This document shows positions 25,890 to 36,902 of a stretch of DNA of 64,000 nt, in pieces. The first letter of the stretch is position 1. Every line of letters starts with the position of its first letter. This stretch comes from Pseudomonas sp. B21-048 (GTDB lineage Bacteria; Pseudomonadota; Gammaproteobacteria; Pseudomonadales; Pseudomonadaceae), in NCBI RefSeq assembly GCF_024748615.1, contig NZ_CP087168.1:4650001-4714000 (forward strand), given 5' to 3'. Both the position numbers and the translations under genes were made by a program. The notes under the pieces are model-generated. The model had not been told where the DNA came from and did not search any database. It was given only the letters and a program-made list of their open reading frames with translations.

Positions 25890-26627
25890 CCGGACGCCTA
25901 ATAAAAGTCATTAAACACGACCATTTCCCTGCGTTTCTTCGTTACAATCTCCCCCCGATTATAAGGACGTCTCCTGATCGGGCCTCGCAGCATCGTCAAT
26001 GCCTCGGTATTGACACCCCGCACCGCCCACAGAGAGCCGCCCACACAGATCGAGTGAGGCTGGCGCGCTTGCTGTTTCTTTAAGCAAAACCCCACTTCTC
26101 GCGAATCTGCAGAGCTGTCATTACGCTCGGTCACTGAGCTGTTTGCCCGTTTTGCCTGCCATGTCCCCATGGCGGCAATCCATTCGGGCACGGTGCCAGG
26201 CTGGGACAGCCCTTTTTTGAGGTTCACGTCTTCAAAAGAGCGTGAAAAAAACGGGTTTTCACAACTTCACAAGAGTGTGGCGAGCAAATGAATAGTTTTG
26301 CGTCTGAACATGCACCATTAGCGTCTACAACAGCCCAACGACACAGGACCGAGTATTCCTCGAACACCGGAGCCTGAAGCCTGTCCGCTACGGATTTGGT
26401 TGCACGAACGGATGTCTCGACCATAAGTCGAATTGCCAGCCGGGTGCCGAAATGAGTTCATGTGACTCTTGAGGCCAGGCCGCATGCATCCGTCGAAGTT
26501 GCAAAAAATTGCGAAGATTCGGACATGGCGATCCTGGCCATGGGTACCTGGGGCATCACTGACACGCCCCGGAACGCCTGGCAGCCATGCCGACAATTTG
26601 GTGCTGCAGATTTTGGAGACGCGTTAA
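25890..26627. other. 738-bp intergenic region upstream of mqo
   Basis: No convincing gene was found; the frames present here lack ribosome sites and family features. A small terminator-like hairpin (GGCTG-GGA-CAGCC then C and six T) lies at 26199-26218, so a short transcript could end there. The last 400 bp may be a long mqo leader; GGAGA lies nine bases before the mqo ATG. Confidence 0.5.
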
Positions 26628-28136
26628 ATGGCGCATAACGAAGCAGTCGACGTAGTACTGGTTGGGGCCGGCATCATGAGTGCCACCCTGGCTGTACTGC
26701 TCAAAGAGCTCGACCCCGCGATCAAGCTGGAAGTCGTCGAGCTGATGGATTCCGGTGCCGCGGAGAGTTCCAATCCGTGGAACAACGCCGGTACCGGTCA
26801 CGCCGGGCTGTGTGAGCTGAACTACACGCCACAGGCCGCCGACGGCACCGTCGACATCAAGAAAGCCGTGCACATCAACACCCAGTTCGAGGTGTCGAAG
26901 CAATTCTGGTCCTACCTGACCAAGAAAGGCACGTTCGGCTCGTGCAAGTCGTTCATCAGCCCGGTGCCGCACCTGAGCTTCGTGCAGGGCGACGACGGCG
27001 TCTCCTTCCTCAAGGAACGTTTCAAGACGCTGAGCAAACACCACGCCTTCGCCGACATGGAATACACCGAAGACAAAGCCAAAATGGCCGAGTGGATGCC
27101 GCTGATGATGCCAGGCCGCCCGGCTGACGAAGTCATCGCCGCCACCCGTGTGATGAACGGCACCGACGTCAACTTCGGCGCCCTGACCAACCAATTGCTC
27201 CAGCACCTGACCAGCGCACCCGATGCCCAGGTCAAGTACTGCAAGCGTGTGACGGGGCTGAAGCGTAACAACGGTGGCTGGACTGTCAGCATCAAGGACG
27301 TCAACAGCGGCAATACCCGTGACGTCGATGCGAAATTCGTATTCCTCGGCGCCGGCGGTGCGGCACTGCCACTGCTGCAAGCTTCGGGCATCGAAGAAAG
27401 CAAAGGCTTCGGCGGTTTCCCGATCAGTGGCCAATGGCTGCGTTGCGACAACCCGGAAGTGGTCAAGCACCACCAGGCCAAGGTCTACAGCCAGGCTGCG
27501 GTAGGTTCGCCACCGATGTCCGTGCCGCACCTGGACACCCGCGTGGTCGATGGCAAGAAGTCCCTGCTGTTCGGACCTTACGCCGGTTTCACCACCAAGT
27601 TCCTCAAGTATGGCTCCTTCATGGACCTGCCGATGTCGGTTCGCGCCGGCAACATCGGCCCGATGCTGGCCGTGGCCAAAAACAACATGGACCTGACCAA
27701 GTACCTGGTCAGCGAAGTGATGCAGTCGATGGAACAGCGCCTGGAATCCTTGCGTCGCTTCTATCCACAGGCGAAAGCCGAAGACTGGCGCCTGGAAGTG
27801 GCCGGCCAACGGGTGCAGATCATCAAGAAAGACCCGAAGAAAGGTGGCGTTCTGCAGTTCGGTACCGAACTCGTCGCGGCCAAGGACGGTTCCCTTGCCG
27901 CCCTGCTCGGCGCCTCGCCAGGCGCTTCGGTGACTGTTTCGATCATGCTTGAGCTGATCGAGAAATGTTTCCCGAACAAAGCCCATGGCGAGTGGGCTGC
28001 CAAGCTCGCGGAAATCTTCCCGGCTCGGGAAAAGGTCCTGGAAACCGATGCTGCGCTGTATCGCAAGATCAACGCGCACAACAACGTCGCGCTGGAACTG
28101 GTTGAAGCCAGTAACGAGACCGAAAGCTACGCTTGA
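26628..28136 (+). CDS. mqo: Malate:quinone oxidoreductase
   Basis: A 502-residue FAD-dependent membrane-associated enzyme that oxidises L-malate to oxaloacetate and passes electrons to quinone, replacing or assisting malate dehydrogenase in the TCA cycle. The N-terminal FAD fold [17 protein letters not shown] and the family blocks [18 protein letters not shown] and [15 protein letters not shown] are present. The length is that of the mqoB type. It has a good GGAGA site and a strong terminator directly after the gene. Confidence 0.95.
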   Translation: MAHNEAVDVVLVGAGIMSATLAVLLKELDPAIKLEVVELMDSGAAESSNPWNNAGTGHAGLCELNYTPQAADGTVDIKKAVHINTQFEVSKQFWSYLTKKGTFGSCKSFISPVPHLSFVQGDDGVSFLKERFKTLSKHHAFADMEYTEDKAKMAEWMPLMMPGRPADEVIAATRVMNGTDVNFGALTNQLLQHLTSAPDAQVKYCKRVTGLKRNNGGWTVSIKDVNSGNTRDVDAKFVFLGAGGAALPLLQASGIEESKGFGGFPISGQWLRCDNPEVVKHHQAKVYSQAAVGSPPMSVPHLDTRVVDGKKSLLFGPYAGFTTKFLKYGSFMDLPMSVRAGNIGPMLAVAKNNMDLTKYLVSEVMQSMEQRLESLRRFYPQAKAEDWRLEVAGQRVQIIKKDPKKGGVLQFGTELVAAKDGSLAALLGASPGASVTVSIMLELIEKCFPNKAHGEWAAKLAEIFPAREKVLETDAALYRKINAHNNVALELVEASNETESYA

Positions 28137-28146
28137 TTCGGTGACA

Positions 28147-28188
28147 TAAAAAACGCCCCGTCCTCATTGAGGGCGGGGCGTTTTTTTA
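28147..28188 (+). terminator. Rho-independent terminator after mqo
   Basis: Stem ACGCCCCGTCCTC / GAGGGCGGGGCGT (one bulge) is flanked by A-run and T-run, followed by TTTTTTT. The symmetry makes it potentially bidirectional. Confidence 0.95.
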
Positions 28189-28197
28189 TGACCGTCG

Positions 28198-28273
28198 TAG
28201 GAGCTGGCTTGCCAGCGAAGGGGACGTCGTGGTGTGCCAATGACACCGCCTTCGCTGGCAAGCCAGCTCCTAC
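28198..28273. repeat. REPIN (GTAGGAGCTGGCTTGCCAGC family)
   Basis: Perfect inverted arms GTAGGAGCTGGCTTGCCAGC(GAAGG) and (CCTTC)GCTGGCAAGCCAGCTCCTAC enclose about 26 bp. Lies between convergent mqo and the PA4642-like gene. Confidence 0.93.
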
Positions 28274-28306
28274 AAGGTACGCGGCGTTCACATGCCGCGC
28301 AGGCGG

Positions 28307-28594
28307 TCAGCCACGAGCTTTTTCGATCAGCTCAATGTAATCCGGGGCATTGCGCTGATCCTTGATCAGGGCGACGAAGTCATTGCCGTGCTCATCCTTG
28401 CCGTTCAGATCGTAGCCGGCCTCGACAAAAAACATCAGAAAACGCTCGAAGTCATCGATACGCAGACCACGGTACGCCTTGATCAGTTTGTGCAGCGACG
28501 GTGAAGTGGCGTCAACCGGTTCGAAATCGAGGAACAGTTTGATTTGCGCATCGCCGATCTCGTCACCAATTACTTGCTTCTTATCTTTACGCAT
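28307..28594 (-). CDS. PA4642 family protein
   Basis: A 95-residue soluble protein beginning MRKDKKQVIGDEIGDAQIKL and containing DDFERFLMFFVEAGYDLNGK. It matches the small family named after P. aeruginosa PA4642, which also lies next to mqo. GGAG stands before the ATG. No function is known. Confidence 0.88.
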   Translation of the reverse strand: MRKDKKQVIGDEIGDAQIKLFLDFEPVDATSPSLHKLIKAYRGLRIDDFERFLMFFVEAGYDLNGKDEHGNDFVALIKDQRNAPDYIELIEKARG

Positions 28595-28657
28595 TGCCGA
28601 CTCCAGCTCGCAGACATTTCACGGGGCGGGCAGTTTACCCCTGCGCAGGCGCCAGGC

Positions 28658-29143
28658 TCAACGCGGACGAACGCTGCCTGTGTGCAAATCGGCCCAGATA
28701 TGGCCGTTGGCGTAACTGAGGAACTGGCAATACACCGTGTCATTGCGCAGCAAATCGATCACCACCCGGTACTGAGCCAGCGGGTAATAGAGGGTCAGGG
28801 TTTTGCTTTTTTCGTCGTAGATCGGCTTTTTCAGGCTTTTGCTTTCGCCATCGAAGTTGACCAGTACCTGGCTGATGGTCGCGCCCTTGTTCAAGGATTT
28901 GCCCTTGAGGCGGATCAGCAATGGCGATGTGACCGGGATCGGCTGTTGGTTGGACTGGCGCTGGCTGCCGATCACCACTGAGTACTCGGTGATCTGCAAC
29001 AGTTGCTGCTGCTCGGGCTCGGCGTCACGCAGGGTCAGGTCGTCCGGAGGCAAAAACTGCGCGTGCATCGGCGACGGGGCGGCGGCCAGGGGCAGGCTGA
29101 CGGTCAGCAACAGGGCGGCGCAGCTGCGGATCAATAGGCTCAT
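28658..29143 (-). CDS. Exported protein of unknown function (PA4643-like position)
   Basis: A 161-residue protein with a Sec signal peptide MSLLIRSCAALLLTVSLPLA, cleaved near residue 21. The rest is a polar, beta-rich periplasmic domain with SPLLIRLKGKSL and SYANGHIWADLHTGS. The start at 29143 has a modest Shine-Dalgarno; an extension of 32 residues would bury the signal peptide and is rejected. No named family is recognised. Confidence 0.75.
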   Translation of the reverse strand: MSLLIRSCAALLLTVSLPLAAAPSPMHAQFLPPDDLTLRDAEPEQQQLLQITEYSVVIGSQRQSNQQPIPVTSPLLIRLKGKSLNKGATISQVLVNFDGESKSLKKPIYDEKSKTLTLYYPLAQYRVVIDLLRNDTVYCQFLSYANGHIWADLHTGSVRPR

Positions 29144-29294
29144 GGATGGCTCCGGGGGCGGGGCCGAGCACTCTAGCATGAGGATCAACCGGGCGAATAA
29201 CCGATCCAGGTCAATACTCTGGAAGACAAGGCTGGGCATACTGAAAGAGCTTTCAGCCCTATTTCAACAGTGCGCCTTCTATTGTGGAGTACCC

Positions 29295-31016
29295 ATGTCA
29301 TTCTCCATGCCCCCGTTGTTCGCCGCCTGGCGCCAGACCTGGCGCGCAGGTTACAGCCTCAGACGCTTGCGCGGCGACATCAGTGCCGGAGTGACGGTCG
29401 GGATTATCGCCATCCCTCTGGCCATGGCCCTGGCGATTGCGGTGGGGGTAGCGCCCCAGCAAGGTCTGTATACGGTGCTGATCGCCGCGCCCCTGATCGC
29501 CCTGACGGGAGGCTCGCGCTTCAATGTCAGCGGGCCGACAGCCGCATTCGTAGTGATACTGCTGCCGATCACCCAACAATATGGTCTGGGTGGCCTGCTG
29601 CTCTGCACCATGCTAGCCGGGGCAATCCTGATTGCCTTGGGGCTGATTCGGGCCGGACGGCTGATTCAGTACATCCCTTATCCAGTGACCTTGGGCTTTA
29701 CCGCCGGGATCGGCATTGTTATCGCCACCCTTCAATTAAAGGATTTGCTGGGCCTGAGTACCACCGGGCATGCCGAACATTACATCGAGCAATTAGGCGG
29801 ACTGCTCCAGGCGTTACCCAGCGCTCGTCTGGGGGACGGGATCATCGGTGCCATGTGCCTGGCGGTTCTGATCGTCTGGCCGCGTTTTGTGCCGAGGATT
29901 CCGGGGCATTTGGTGGCGCTGGCCGTCGGCGCATTGCTGGGGGTGGCGCTGGAAAGCGGCGGGTTACCGGTTGCGACGCTGGGGGAGCGCTTCAGCTATA
30001 TCGTCGATGGCGTCAGCCATCCCGGCATACCGCCGTTTCTGCCGAGCTTCGACTGGCCGTGGAATCTGCCGGGGCCCTACGGCCAGCCGCTGCACTTGTC
30101 TTACGACTTGATCCGCCAATTAATGGCACCAGCCTTCGCCATTGCCATGCTCGGCGCCATCGAATCGTTATTGTGCGCGGTGGTGGCCGATGGCATGACG
30201 GGCAGCAAACACGACCCCAATGCCGAACTCCTGGGTCAAGGCCTGGGTAACCTGGTCGCACCGCTGTTCGGCGGCATTACCGCCACCGCGGCGATCGCCC
30301 GCAGCGCCACCAATGTGCGCAGCGGGGCGTTTTCACCATTGGCGGCGATTATCCACAGCGCAGTGGTATTGCTGGCGATACTCGCCCTCGCGCCCCTGTT
30401 CAGCTACTTGCCGATGGCGGCGCTGGCGGCATTGCTGGTGATGGTGGCATGGAACATGAGCGAGGCCCGGCACGTCGTGCATACCCTGCGCATCGCACCA
30501 CGCAGCGATGTACTGGTCTTGCTGACTTGCCTGAGCCTGACGGTGCTGTTCGATATGGTGCTGGCCGTCGCCGTCGGCCTGTTGCTGGCCGCCGGCTTGT
30601 TCATCAAACGCATGAGCGACCTCACGGACACCGCCGAACTGCCTCGCGAGTTCCATCAAGCCTTGCAGGATATGCCGGAGCATGTTCGTTGCTATGCGAT
30701 ACGTGGGCCGCTGTTTTTTGGCGCGGCGGAAAAAGCCCTGGGCGTACTGCGCAAATTCAGCCCCGAGGTCAAAGTGGTGATCGTCGAGATGAGCGCCGTG
30801 CCCATGCTGGACATGACAGCGCTGGCTGCCTTCGACAATATCCTCAGGGATTACCTTACCGACGGCATCGGCCTGATTCTGGTCGGAACCGCTCCACGGG
30901 TACGCCTGAAACTCAGGCGGGCGGGCATCCATCGGGAACAGCGCAAGTTGGCCTACGTGAATAACCTGGAACAGGCTCGACGCAAAAGCGAACGCTGGCT
31001 TGCCGGACAGAACTGA
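29295..31016 (+). CDS. SulP family anion transporter with STAS domain
   Basis: A 573-residue inner-membrane transporter. The SulP core has many hydrophobic helices and the signature AVGVAPQQGLYTVLIAAPL and FNVSGPTAAFVVIL. The C-terminal cytosolic STAS domain reads IRGPLFFGAAEKALGVL and VPMLDMTALAAFDNI. Family members carry sulfate, bicarbonate or dicarboxylates; the substrate here is open. A long upstream frame extension is antisense to the exported-protein gene and is rejected. GGAG lies before ATG 29295. Confidence 0.9.
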   Translation: MSFSMPPLFAAWRQTWRAGYSLRRLRGDISAGVTVGIIAIPLAMALAIAVGVAPQQGLYTVLIAAPLIALTGGSRFNVSGPTAAFVVILLPITQQYGLGGLLLCTMLAGAILIALGLIRAGRLIQYIPYPVTLGFTAGIGIVIATLQLKDLLGLSTTGHAEHYIEQLGGLLQALPSARLGDGIIGAMCLAVLIVWPRFVPRIPGHLVALAVGALLGVALESGGLPVATLGERFSYIVDGVSHPGIPPFLPSFDWPWNLPGPYGQPLHLSYDLIRQLMAPAFAIAMLGAIESLLCAVVADGMTGSKHDPNAELLGQGLGNLVAPLFGGITATAAIARSATNVRSGAFSPLAAIIHSAVVLLAILALAPLFSYLPMAALAALLVMVAWNMSEARHVVHTLRIAPRSDVLVLLTCLSLTVLFDMVLAVAVGLLLAAGLFIKRMSDLTDTAELPREFHQALQDMPEHVRCYAIRGPLFFGAAEKALGVLRKFSPEVKVVIVEMSAVPMLDMTALAAFDNILRDYLTDGIGLILVGTAPRVRLKLRRAGIHREQRKLAYVNNLEQARRKSERWLAGQN

Positions 31017-31116
31017 GCACGTAGTTCAAGCAAACTGCGCACGCATCCCGAGGTGAGGCCTTGCATTCAAGCCTCAACGTGCCTGACGGCCAATCGCCCC
31101 GAGACAGTCATCCTGG

Positions 31117-31674
31117 TTACATGCCTTTAACGGCAAAAATCCCGTTGGCGTTACGCCAGTAGCCTTTGTAGTCCATGCCGTAACCGAAGATGTAACGGTC
31201 GATGCACGGCAGGCCGACGAAATCGGCTTTCAGGTCCGGGCGAGCCTTTCGGTCGTGGTCCTTGTCGATCAGCACGGCGGTGTGCACGGCGCGGGCGCCA
31301 GCGTGTTTGCAGAAGTCGATAATCGCGCCCAAGGTGTGACCTTCATCGAGAATATCGTCGATGATCAGCACGTCACGGTCGATGAACGAGACTTCCGGCT
31401 TGGCTTTCCAGAACAGGTCGCCGCCGCTGGTTTCGTTGCGATAACGGGTGGCATGCAGGTAGGACGCTTCCAGCGGGAAATTCAGATACGTCAGCAGCTT
31501 GCCGGAGAAAATCAGCCCACCGTTCATCACGCAGAACACTACCGGATTGCTCTCGGCCAGCTGATCGTTGATTTGTGCACCGACGCGGGCGATGGCCGCC
31601 TCGACTTCAGCTTCGGTGTACAGGCAGTCAGCCTCTCGCATGATTTGACGGATATGCTCGAGATCAGCGGACAT
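31117..31674 (-). CDS. hpt: Hypoxanthine-guanine phosphoribosyltransferase
   Basis: A 185-residue purine salvage enzyme that adds the ribose-5-phosphate of PRPP to hypoxanthine or guanine. The PRPP-binding motif DVLIIDDILDEGHTLG and the YIFGYGMDYKGYWRN C-terminus are present. The start is at MSADLEH (31674), inside a longer frame. It is divergent from upp, grouping purine and pyrimidine salvage as at PA4645-PA4646. Confidence 0.93.
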   Translation of the reverse strand: MSADLEHIRQIMREADCLYTEAEVEAAIARVGAQINDQLAESNPVVFCVMNGGLIFSGKLLTYLNFPLEASYLHATRYRNETSGGDLFWKAKPEVSFIDRDVLIIDDILDEGHTLGAIIDFCKHAGARAVHTAVLIDKDHDRKARPDLKADFVGLPCIDRYIFGYGMDYKGYWRNANGIFAVKGM

Positions 31675-31841
31675 GGCGCTCTCCAAGGGGGACGGACAGA
31701 GGAAAAGGGAAAAGCGGGCAAAGGTACGCATCCCGCACGACCAGATCAAGCGTTTGTGGACTAACGTTCTATATGTCTATAGGACAACACTCTCGGACAG
31801 ATTAATCTGGGCCGTTTTTTGCCCGCCCCCGGAGCCTTTCC

Positions 31842-32480
31842 ATGCCCATTCTCGAGATCCGCCATCCGCTGATCCGCCATAAACTTGGCCTTATGCGCCG
31901 CGCCGACATCAGCACAAAGAATTTCCGTGAGCTCGCTCAGGAAGTCGGTGCCTTGCTGACCTATGAAGCCACCAAAGACCTGCCGCTGGAAAGCTACGAC
32001 ATCGAAGGCTGGTGCGGCACGGTGTCGGTGGAGAAAATCGCCGGCAAGAAAATTACCGTGGTGCCGATCCTGCGTGCCGGTATCGGCATGCTCGAAGGTG
32101 TGCTGAGCCTGATCCCGGGCGCCAAAGTCAGCGCCGTGGGCGTGGCCCGCAACGAAGAAACTCTCGAAGCCCATACCTACCTGGAAAAACTGGTGCCGGA
32201 AATCGACGAGCGCCTGGCAATGATCATCGACCCGATGCTCGCCACCGGTGGTTCGATGGTCGCCACCATCGACCTGCTGAAAAAGGCCGGCTGCAAGGAC
32301 ATCCGCGCCATGGTGCTGGTAGCCGCTCCTGAAGGCATCGCCGCCGTTGCGAAGGCTCACCCGGACGTGATGATCTATACCGCCTCCATTGATCAGAAAC
32401 TGAACGAACACGGTTACATCATCCCAGGCTTGGGCGATGCCGGTGACAAGATCTTCGGCACCAAGCAGAAGGACGCTTGA
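31842..32480 (+). CDS. upp: Uracil phosphoribosyltransferase
   Basis: A 212-residue enzyme that makes UMP from uracil and PRPP. It shows the family ends [20 protein letters not shown] and [17 protein letters not shown], and the PRPP loop [21 protein letters not shown] stands before the ATG. In other Pseudomonas the uracil permease gene uraA follows; here only debris of it remains directly after the stop codon. Confidence 0.96.
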   Translation: MPILEIRHPLIRHKLGLMRRADISTKNFRELAQEVGALLTYEATKDLPLESYDIEGWCGTVSVEKIAGKKITVVPILRAGIGMLEGVLSLIPGAKVSAVGVARNEETLEAHTYLEKLVPEIDERLAMIIDPMLATGGSMVATIDLLKKAGCKDIRAMVLVAAPEGIAAVAKAHPDVMIYTASIDQKLNEHGYIIPGLGDAGDKIFGTKQKDA

Positions 32481-32638
32481 GCGATTCCAAACTTCACCGC
32501 GCCGGAATTCAATTGGCAGGCGATTCTGTTCATTGTTCCGGTAGCGGCCTCAAGGGTACCGCGCTGTGGGCGGTGGTGGCGATTGTGCTGAACCTGTTGT
32601 TGCCCGGCAAACAGCTCGAAGCACAAGAAGGCGGATGA
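32481..32638 (+). pseudogene. uraA: Remnant of uracil permease gene uraA
   Basis: Two short stretches, in different frames, match separate parts of UraA. From 32481, directly after the upp stop, the frame reads IPNFTAPEFNWQAILFIVPVA, equivalent to E. coli PWFALPTFYTPRFEWFAILT. From about 32543 another frame reads GLKGTALWAVVAIVLNLLLP and ends KQLEAQEGG-stop at 32638, equivalent to the E. coli C-terminal ELKGMALATIVGIGLSLIF. Roughly the first half and most of the second half of a 1.2-kb gene are missing. At least two deletions are required. Confidence 0.85.
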
Positions 32639-32666
32639 ATCGCTGCTCTGAGTGAACTGATCATGA

Positions 32667-33689
32667 CTACAGGGCTATCGGCGCTCTTTCGCACAAGGCA
32701 CTCAACGCCCGCGCCCACTGCGGATCCTCGTTGAGGCACGGCACCAGCACCAACTCCTCCCCTCCCGCTTCGCGGAATTGCTCCTTCCCGCGATCACCGA
32801 TCTCTTCCAGTGTTTCGATGCAATCGGCGACAAACGCCGGGCACATCACCAGGACTTTCTTCACGCCACTTTTGGCCAACTCATCAAGGCGCGCTTCGGT
32901 GTAGGGTTCGATCCACTTGGCCCGGCCCAAACGCGACTGGAACGACACCGACCACTTGCCGTCCGGCAAGCCCACGCGCTTGGCAAACTCTGCGGCGGTG
33001 CGCAGGCACTGACCGCGATAACAGGTCGCGACCACTTCCGGCGGCGCCCCGGCGCAGCAATCGCCGCCACCTTCGAAGCTGTGACCCGGGTTGAGCTTCT
33101 TCAGGTGCCGTTCCGGTAAACCGTGGAAGCTCAGCAGCAGGTGATCGTAATCCTGCAGCAGATAAGGTTTGGCGCTGGCCACCAGGGCCTCGAGGTATTC
33201 CGGTTGATCGTAGAATGGCTGGAGAATCGAGAACTGCAGATCAAGCTTCTTCTCCCGCACCACTCGCTTGGCTTCTTCGATCACCGTGGTCACGGTGCTG
33301 TCGGCAAACTGCGGATAGAGTGGCGCAAGAGTGACTTTTTTGTGGCCCTGAGCCGCCAGACGAACCAACATCGATTCAATCGACGGCTCGCCGTAACGCA
33401 TCGCCAGTTCCACCGGCCCGTGGGTCCACTGCGCGGTCATGGCCTGTTGCAGACGACGGCTGAGCACCACCAGCGGCGAACCCTCCTCCCACCAGATTGA
33501 CGCGTAAGCGTGAGCCGATTGCTCCGGGCGCTTGATCAGAATCAACGACACCAGCAAACGCCGCACCGGCCATGGCAGGTCGATCACATACGGGTCCATC
33601 AGAAATTGATTGAGGTAGCTGCGCACATCCGCCACCGAGGTGGAAGCAGGTGAACCCAGGTTGACCAGAAGCAACGCGTGATCGGTCAT
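32667..33689 (-). CDS. hemH: Ferrochelatase
   Basis: A 340-residue enzyme that inserts Fe2+ into protoporphyrin IX in the last step of heme synthesis, at the inner membrane face. The catalytic His is in [15 protein letters not shown] and the Glu in [15 protein letters not shown]. Cys residues in [12 protein letters not shown] and CYRGQC may hold a 2Fe-2S cluster or be structural. The start [14 protein letters not shown] (33689) follows AGGATG; a 46-residue extension is spurious. It ends 29 bp after the uraA debris, convergent with it. Confidence 0.93.
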   Translation of the reverse strand: MTDHALLLVNLGSPASTSVADVRSYLNQFLMDPYVIDLPWPVRRLLVSLILIKRPEQSAHAYASIWWEEGSPLVVLSRRLQQAMTAQWTHGPVELAMRYGEPSIESMLVRLAAQGHKKVTLAPLYPQFADSTVTTVIEEAKRVVREKKLDLQFSILQPFYDQPEYLEALVASAKPYLLQDYDHLLLSFHGLPERHLKKLNPGHSFEGGGDCCAGAPPEVVATCYRGQCLRTAAEFAKRVGLPDGKWSVSFQSRLGRAKWIEPYTEARLDELAKSGVKKVLVMCPAFVADCIETLEEIGDRGKEQFREAGGEELVLVPCLNEDPQWARALSALCERAPIAL

Positions 33690-33702
33690 GCAACATCCTA
33701 TT

Positions 33703-34605
33703 TCAAAGGCGGCTGGACAGATCGTCCAATGCCGCGCGCAAATCAGTGAACTGGAAAGTGAAGCCCGCTTCCAGCAAGCGAGCCGGCATGGCCTTCTGGC
33801 CACCCAGCAGCAACAATGACAACTCACCCAGGCACACCTTCAACACCAGAGTCGGCATCGGCATGAACGCCGGACGATGCAACACGCTACCCAACGTTTG
33901 GGCGAATTCGCGATTGCGCACAGGTTTGGGCCCGCAGGCATTATAGGGACCGCTGGCTTCATTGCGATGCAGAAGAAAATCAATCAGGGCGACTTGATCC
34001 TTGATATGAATCCACGGCATCCACTGCCGACCATTGCCGATCGGCCCGCCCAGCCCCAGTTTGAACGGCAACAGCAACCGCGACAAAAAGCCGCCCTCGG
34101 CGGACAGCACCAATCCGGTACGAATGAGGATCACGCGTATGCCCAAAGCCTCGGCGCGCTGCGCGGTTTCTTCCCAGGCAATACACAACTGACTGGCGAA
34201 ATCATCGATGACCGGTGGAGACTTTTCAGTCAACTCTCGCTCGCCACCGTCGCCGTACCAACCTATGGCTGAGCCGGAGATCAGCACCTGAGGCTTCTGC
34301 TCCCGACTTTCGAGCCAGGCCAGCAGGGTTTCGGTCAGGGTGATCCGGCTGCTCCACAACAACGCTTTGCGTTTGTGGGTCCAGAGCCGATCGGCAATCG
34401 GTGCCCCCGCGAGGTTGATAATGGCATCCACCGGTTCTTGACCCAGGTCCTCAAGCCGTGCGATTCCCCGTACCTGAGTGCCACAGACATCGGTGACCTT
34501 GGCAGGCGTGCGACTCCATACCGTCAGGTGATGCCCCTGGCTCAACCAGTGTCGGCAGAGTTGACGTCCTATCAAACCAGTACCGCCGGTCAGCAATATG
34601 TGCAT
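33703..34605 (-). CDS. TIGR01777 family NAD-dependent epimerase (YfcH-like)
   Basis: A 300-residue extended SDR protein. The N-terminal nucleotide site is [20 protein letters not shown], and family blocks include [36 protein letters not shown] and [15 protein letters not shown]. Members are found widely, but the substrate is unknown. It lies 13 bp upstream of hemH on the same strand, so they are probably co-transcribed. It is divergent from the FAD oxidoreductase across a 196-bp control region. Confidence 0.88.
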   Translation of the reverse strand: MHILLTGGTGLIGRQLCRHWLSQGHHLTVWSRTPAKVTDVCGTQVRGIARLEDLGQEPVDAIINLAGAPIADRLWTHKRKALLWSSRITLTETLLAWLESREQKPQVLISGSAIGWYGDGGERELTEKSPPVIDDFASQLCIAWEETAQRAEALGIRVILIRTGLVLSAEGGFLSRLLLPFKLGLGGPIGNGRQWMPWIHIKDQVALIDFLLHRNEASGPYNACGPKPVRNREFAQTLGSVLHRPAFMPMPTLVLKVCLGELSLLLLGGQKAMPARLLEAGFTFQFTDLRAALDDLSSRL

Positions 34606-34726
34606 GACTTCTTCCTCGCGTGGCGTTTTACCCTGATCACTAGTCTATTTTTATAAGCAGGGATCTTTGGTATTGGGCAGGCTCTGTGCTTAACAATAGG
34701 CCAAGCTGTCAGAACGAGGACGCTAA

Positions 34727-35788
<1,062 letters not shown>

Positions 35789-35858
35789 ATTGATTCAAGT
35801 CCAGCCCATCGCTGCTGTCGACATGGGCAGCAGCCCCGCAAAAACTTATACAAAAAAA

Positions 35859-35886
35859 TTGACTTGTACGCCTTTGAATCTATGAT
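35859..35886 (+). promoter_or_regulatory. Sigma-70-like promoter before the TudS-DUF1722 gene
   Basis: TTGACT (-35, 35859-35864), 16 bp, then TATGAT (-10, 35881-35886). The preceding TTATACAAAAAAA and internal TTGTAC...TTTGAA match the motif upstream of the FAD oxidoreductase gene. The short 16-bp spacer leaves the exact -10 slightly uncertain. Confidence 0.65.
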
Positions 35887-35896
35887 GAAGTCATGT

Positions 35897-35920
35897 TGTA
35901 CAGATCTAGTAATCTGTACA
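35897..35920 (+). promoter_or_regulatory. Palindromic operator TGTACAGAT-N6-ATCTGTACA
   Basis: Perfect 9-bp arms with a 6-bp spacer (CTAGTA), just downstream of the predicted -10 and 23 bp before the TudS-DUF1722 start. The half-site CTGTACA repeats in the palindrome at 34773. It is a likely repressor site, probably for the MerR/LitR-like protein encoded in the same cluster. Confidence 0.7.
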
Positions 35921-35942
35921 GGTCTGGATTCGAGGCGCTCCG

Positions 35943-36902
35943 ATGCCCCACACAGCCATGAAACCCAAAATCGCCATCAGCGCCTGCCTGATGGGAGCCG
36001 AAGTGCGTTACAACGGCGGGCACAAAGCCTCGCGGCTGTGCAGCATTACCCTCACCGATTATTTCGATTTCGTCCCGGTATGTCCGGAAGTCGCCATTGG
36101 CCTGGGTATCCCTCGCGAACCGATCCGTCTGGTCGGCAACCCCGAACAGCCGGAGGCTGTCGGCTCCCTCCACCCTGAGATCAACGTCACCCGGCCGCTG
36201 GCCGACTATGCTCAGAAAATGGCGGTGGAACTGGGCGACATCTGCGGCTATATCTTCATGCAGAAATCCCCTTCGTGCGGGCTGGAGCGAGTCAAGGTCT
36301 ACCACGCCAACGGCGCGCCAGTGGACGGCGGTAGCCGTGGTATCTACGCCCAGGCCTTCTGCGCGTTGCACCCTGATCTACCGGTGGAAGAAGACGGCCG
36401 CCTCAACGACCCGGTGCTGCGAGAAAATTTCCTCACCCGTGTGTTCGTCTACAGCGCCTGGCAGCAGTTGCTGCACACAGGCCTGACCCCGCGCGGCCTC
36501 ACTGACTTTCACTCGCGCTACAAATACCTGTTGATGGCCCACAACCCGGTGCAATACAAAACCCTGGGCAATTTGTTGGGCAATATGGGCCAGATCGATC
36601 CCGAAGTGCTGGGCCCGCGCTATTTCAGCGAACTGATGGCGGCCCTGAAAAAATGCGCCACACGCGGCACCCACAGCAACGTACTGCAACACCTCAGCGG
36701 CTATCTCAAACACGCCGTCAGCGCTGAAGACAAACAGGAAGTGCAGCACGTCATCGGGCAGTACCGCCATGGCATCGTGCCGCTGGTCGTACCACTGACA
36801 TTGCTCAAACACTACTTTCGCCAACACCCGGACCCGTACATTGCGCAACAGGTTTACCTGCAACCGCACCCGGAAAACCTCAGCCTGCGAAACGCGATTT
36901 AA
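35943..36902 (+). CDS. TudS (DUF523)-DUF1722 fusion, RudS-like tRNA thiouridine desulfidase
   Basis: A 319-residue two-domain protein. Residues 8-150 are a TudS/DUF523 domain with the three cluster-binding Cys expected for a [4Fe-4S] desulfurase: C15 (SACLMG), C47 (VCPEVA) and C112 (SPSCG). Residues about 190-305 are DUF1722 (YbgA), with YKYLLMAHNPVQYKTLG. TudS enzymes remove sulfur from thiouracil. Fused TudS-DUF1722 proteins, called RudS, are reported to remove sulfur from 4-thiouridine in tRNA, a near-UV target. ybgA also accompanies phr in E. coli. The stop overlaps the next start (TAATG). A good GAGG site supports the ATG at 35943. Confidence 0.87.
   Translation: MPHTAMKPKIAISACLMGAEVRYNGGHKASRLCSITLTDYFDFVPVCPEVAIGLGIPREPIRLVGNPEQPEAVGSLHPEINVTRPLADYAQKMAVELGDICGYIFMQKSPSCGLERVKVYHANGAPVDGGSRGIYAQAFCALHPDLPVEEDGRLNDPVLRENFLTRVFVYSAWQQLLHTGLTPRGLTDFHSRYKYLLMAHNPVQYKTLGNLLGNMGQIDPEVLGPRYFSELMAALKKCATRGTHSNVLQHLSGYLKHAVSAEDKQEVQHVIGQYRHGIVPLVVPLTLLKHYFRQHPDPYIAQQVYLQPHPENLSLRNAI

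Noticed and set aside
26556..28079. 507-codon minus-strand frame opposite mqo.
   Set aside because: mqo on the plus strand is full length with diagnostic motifs, so this is an antisense shadow.
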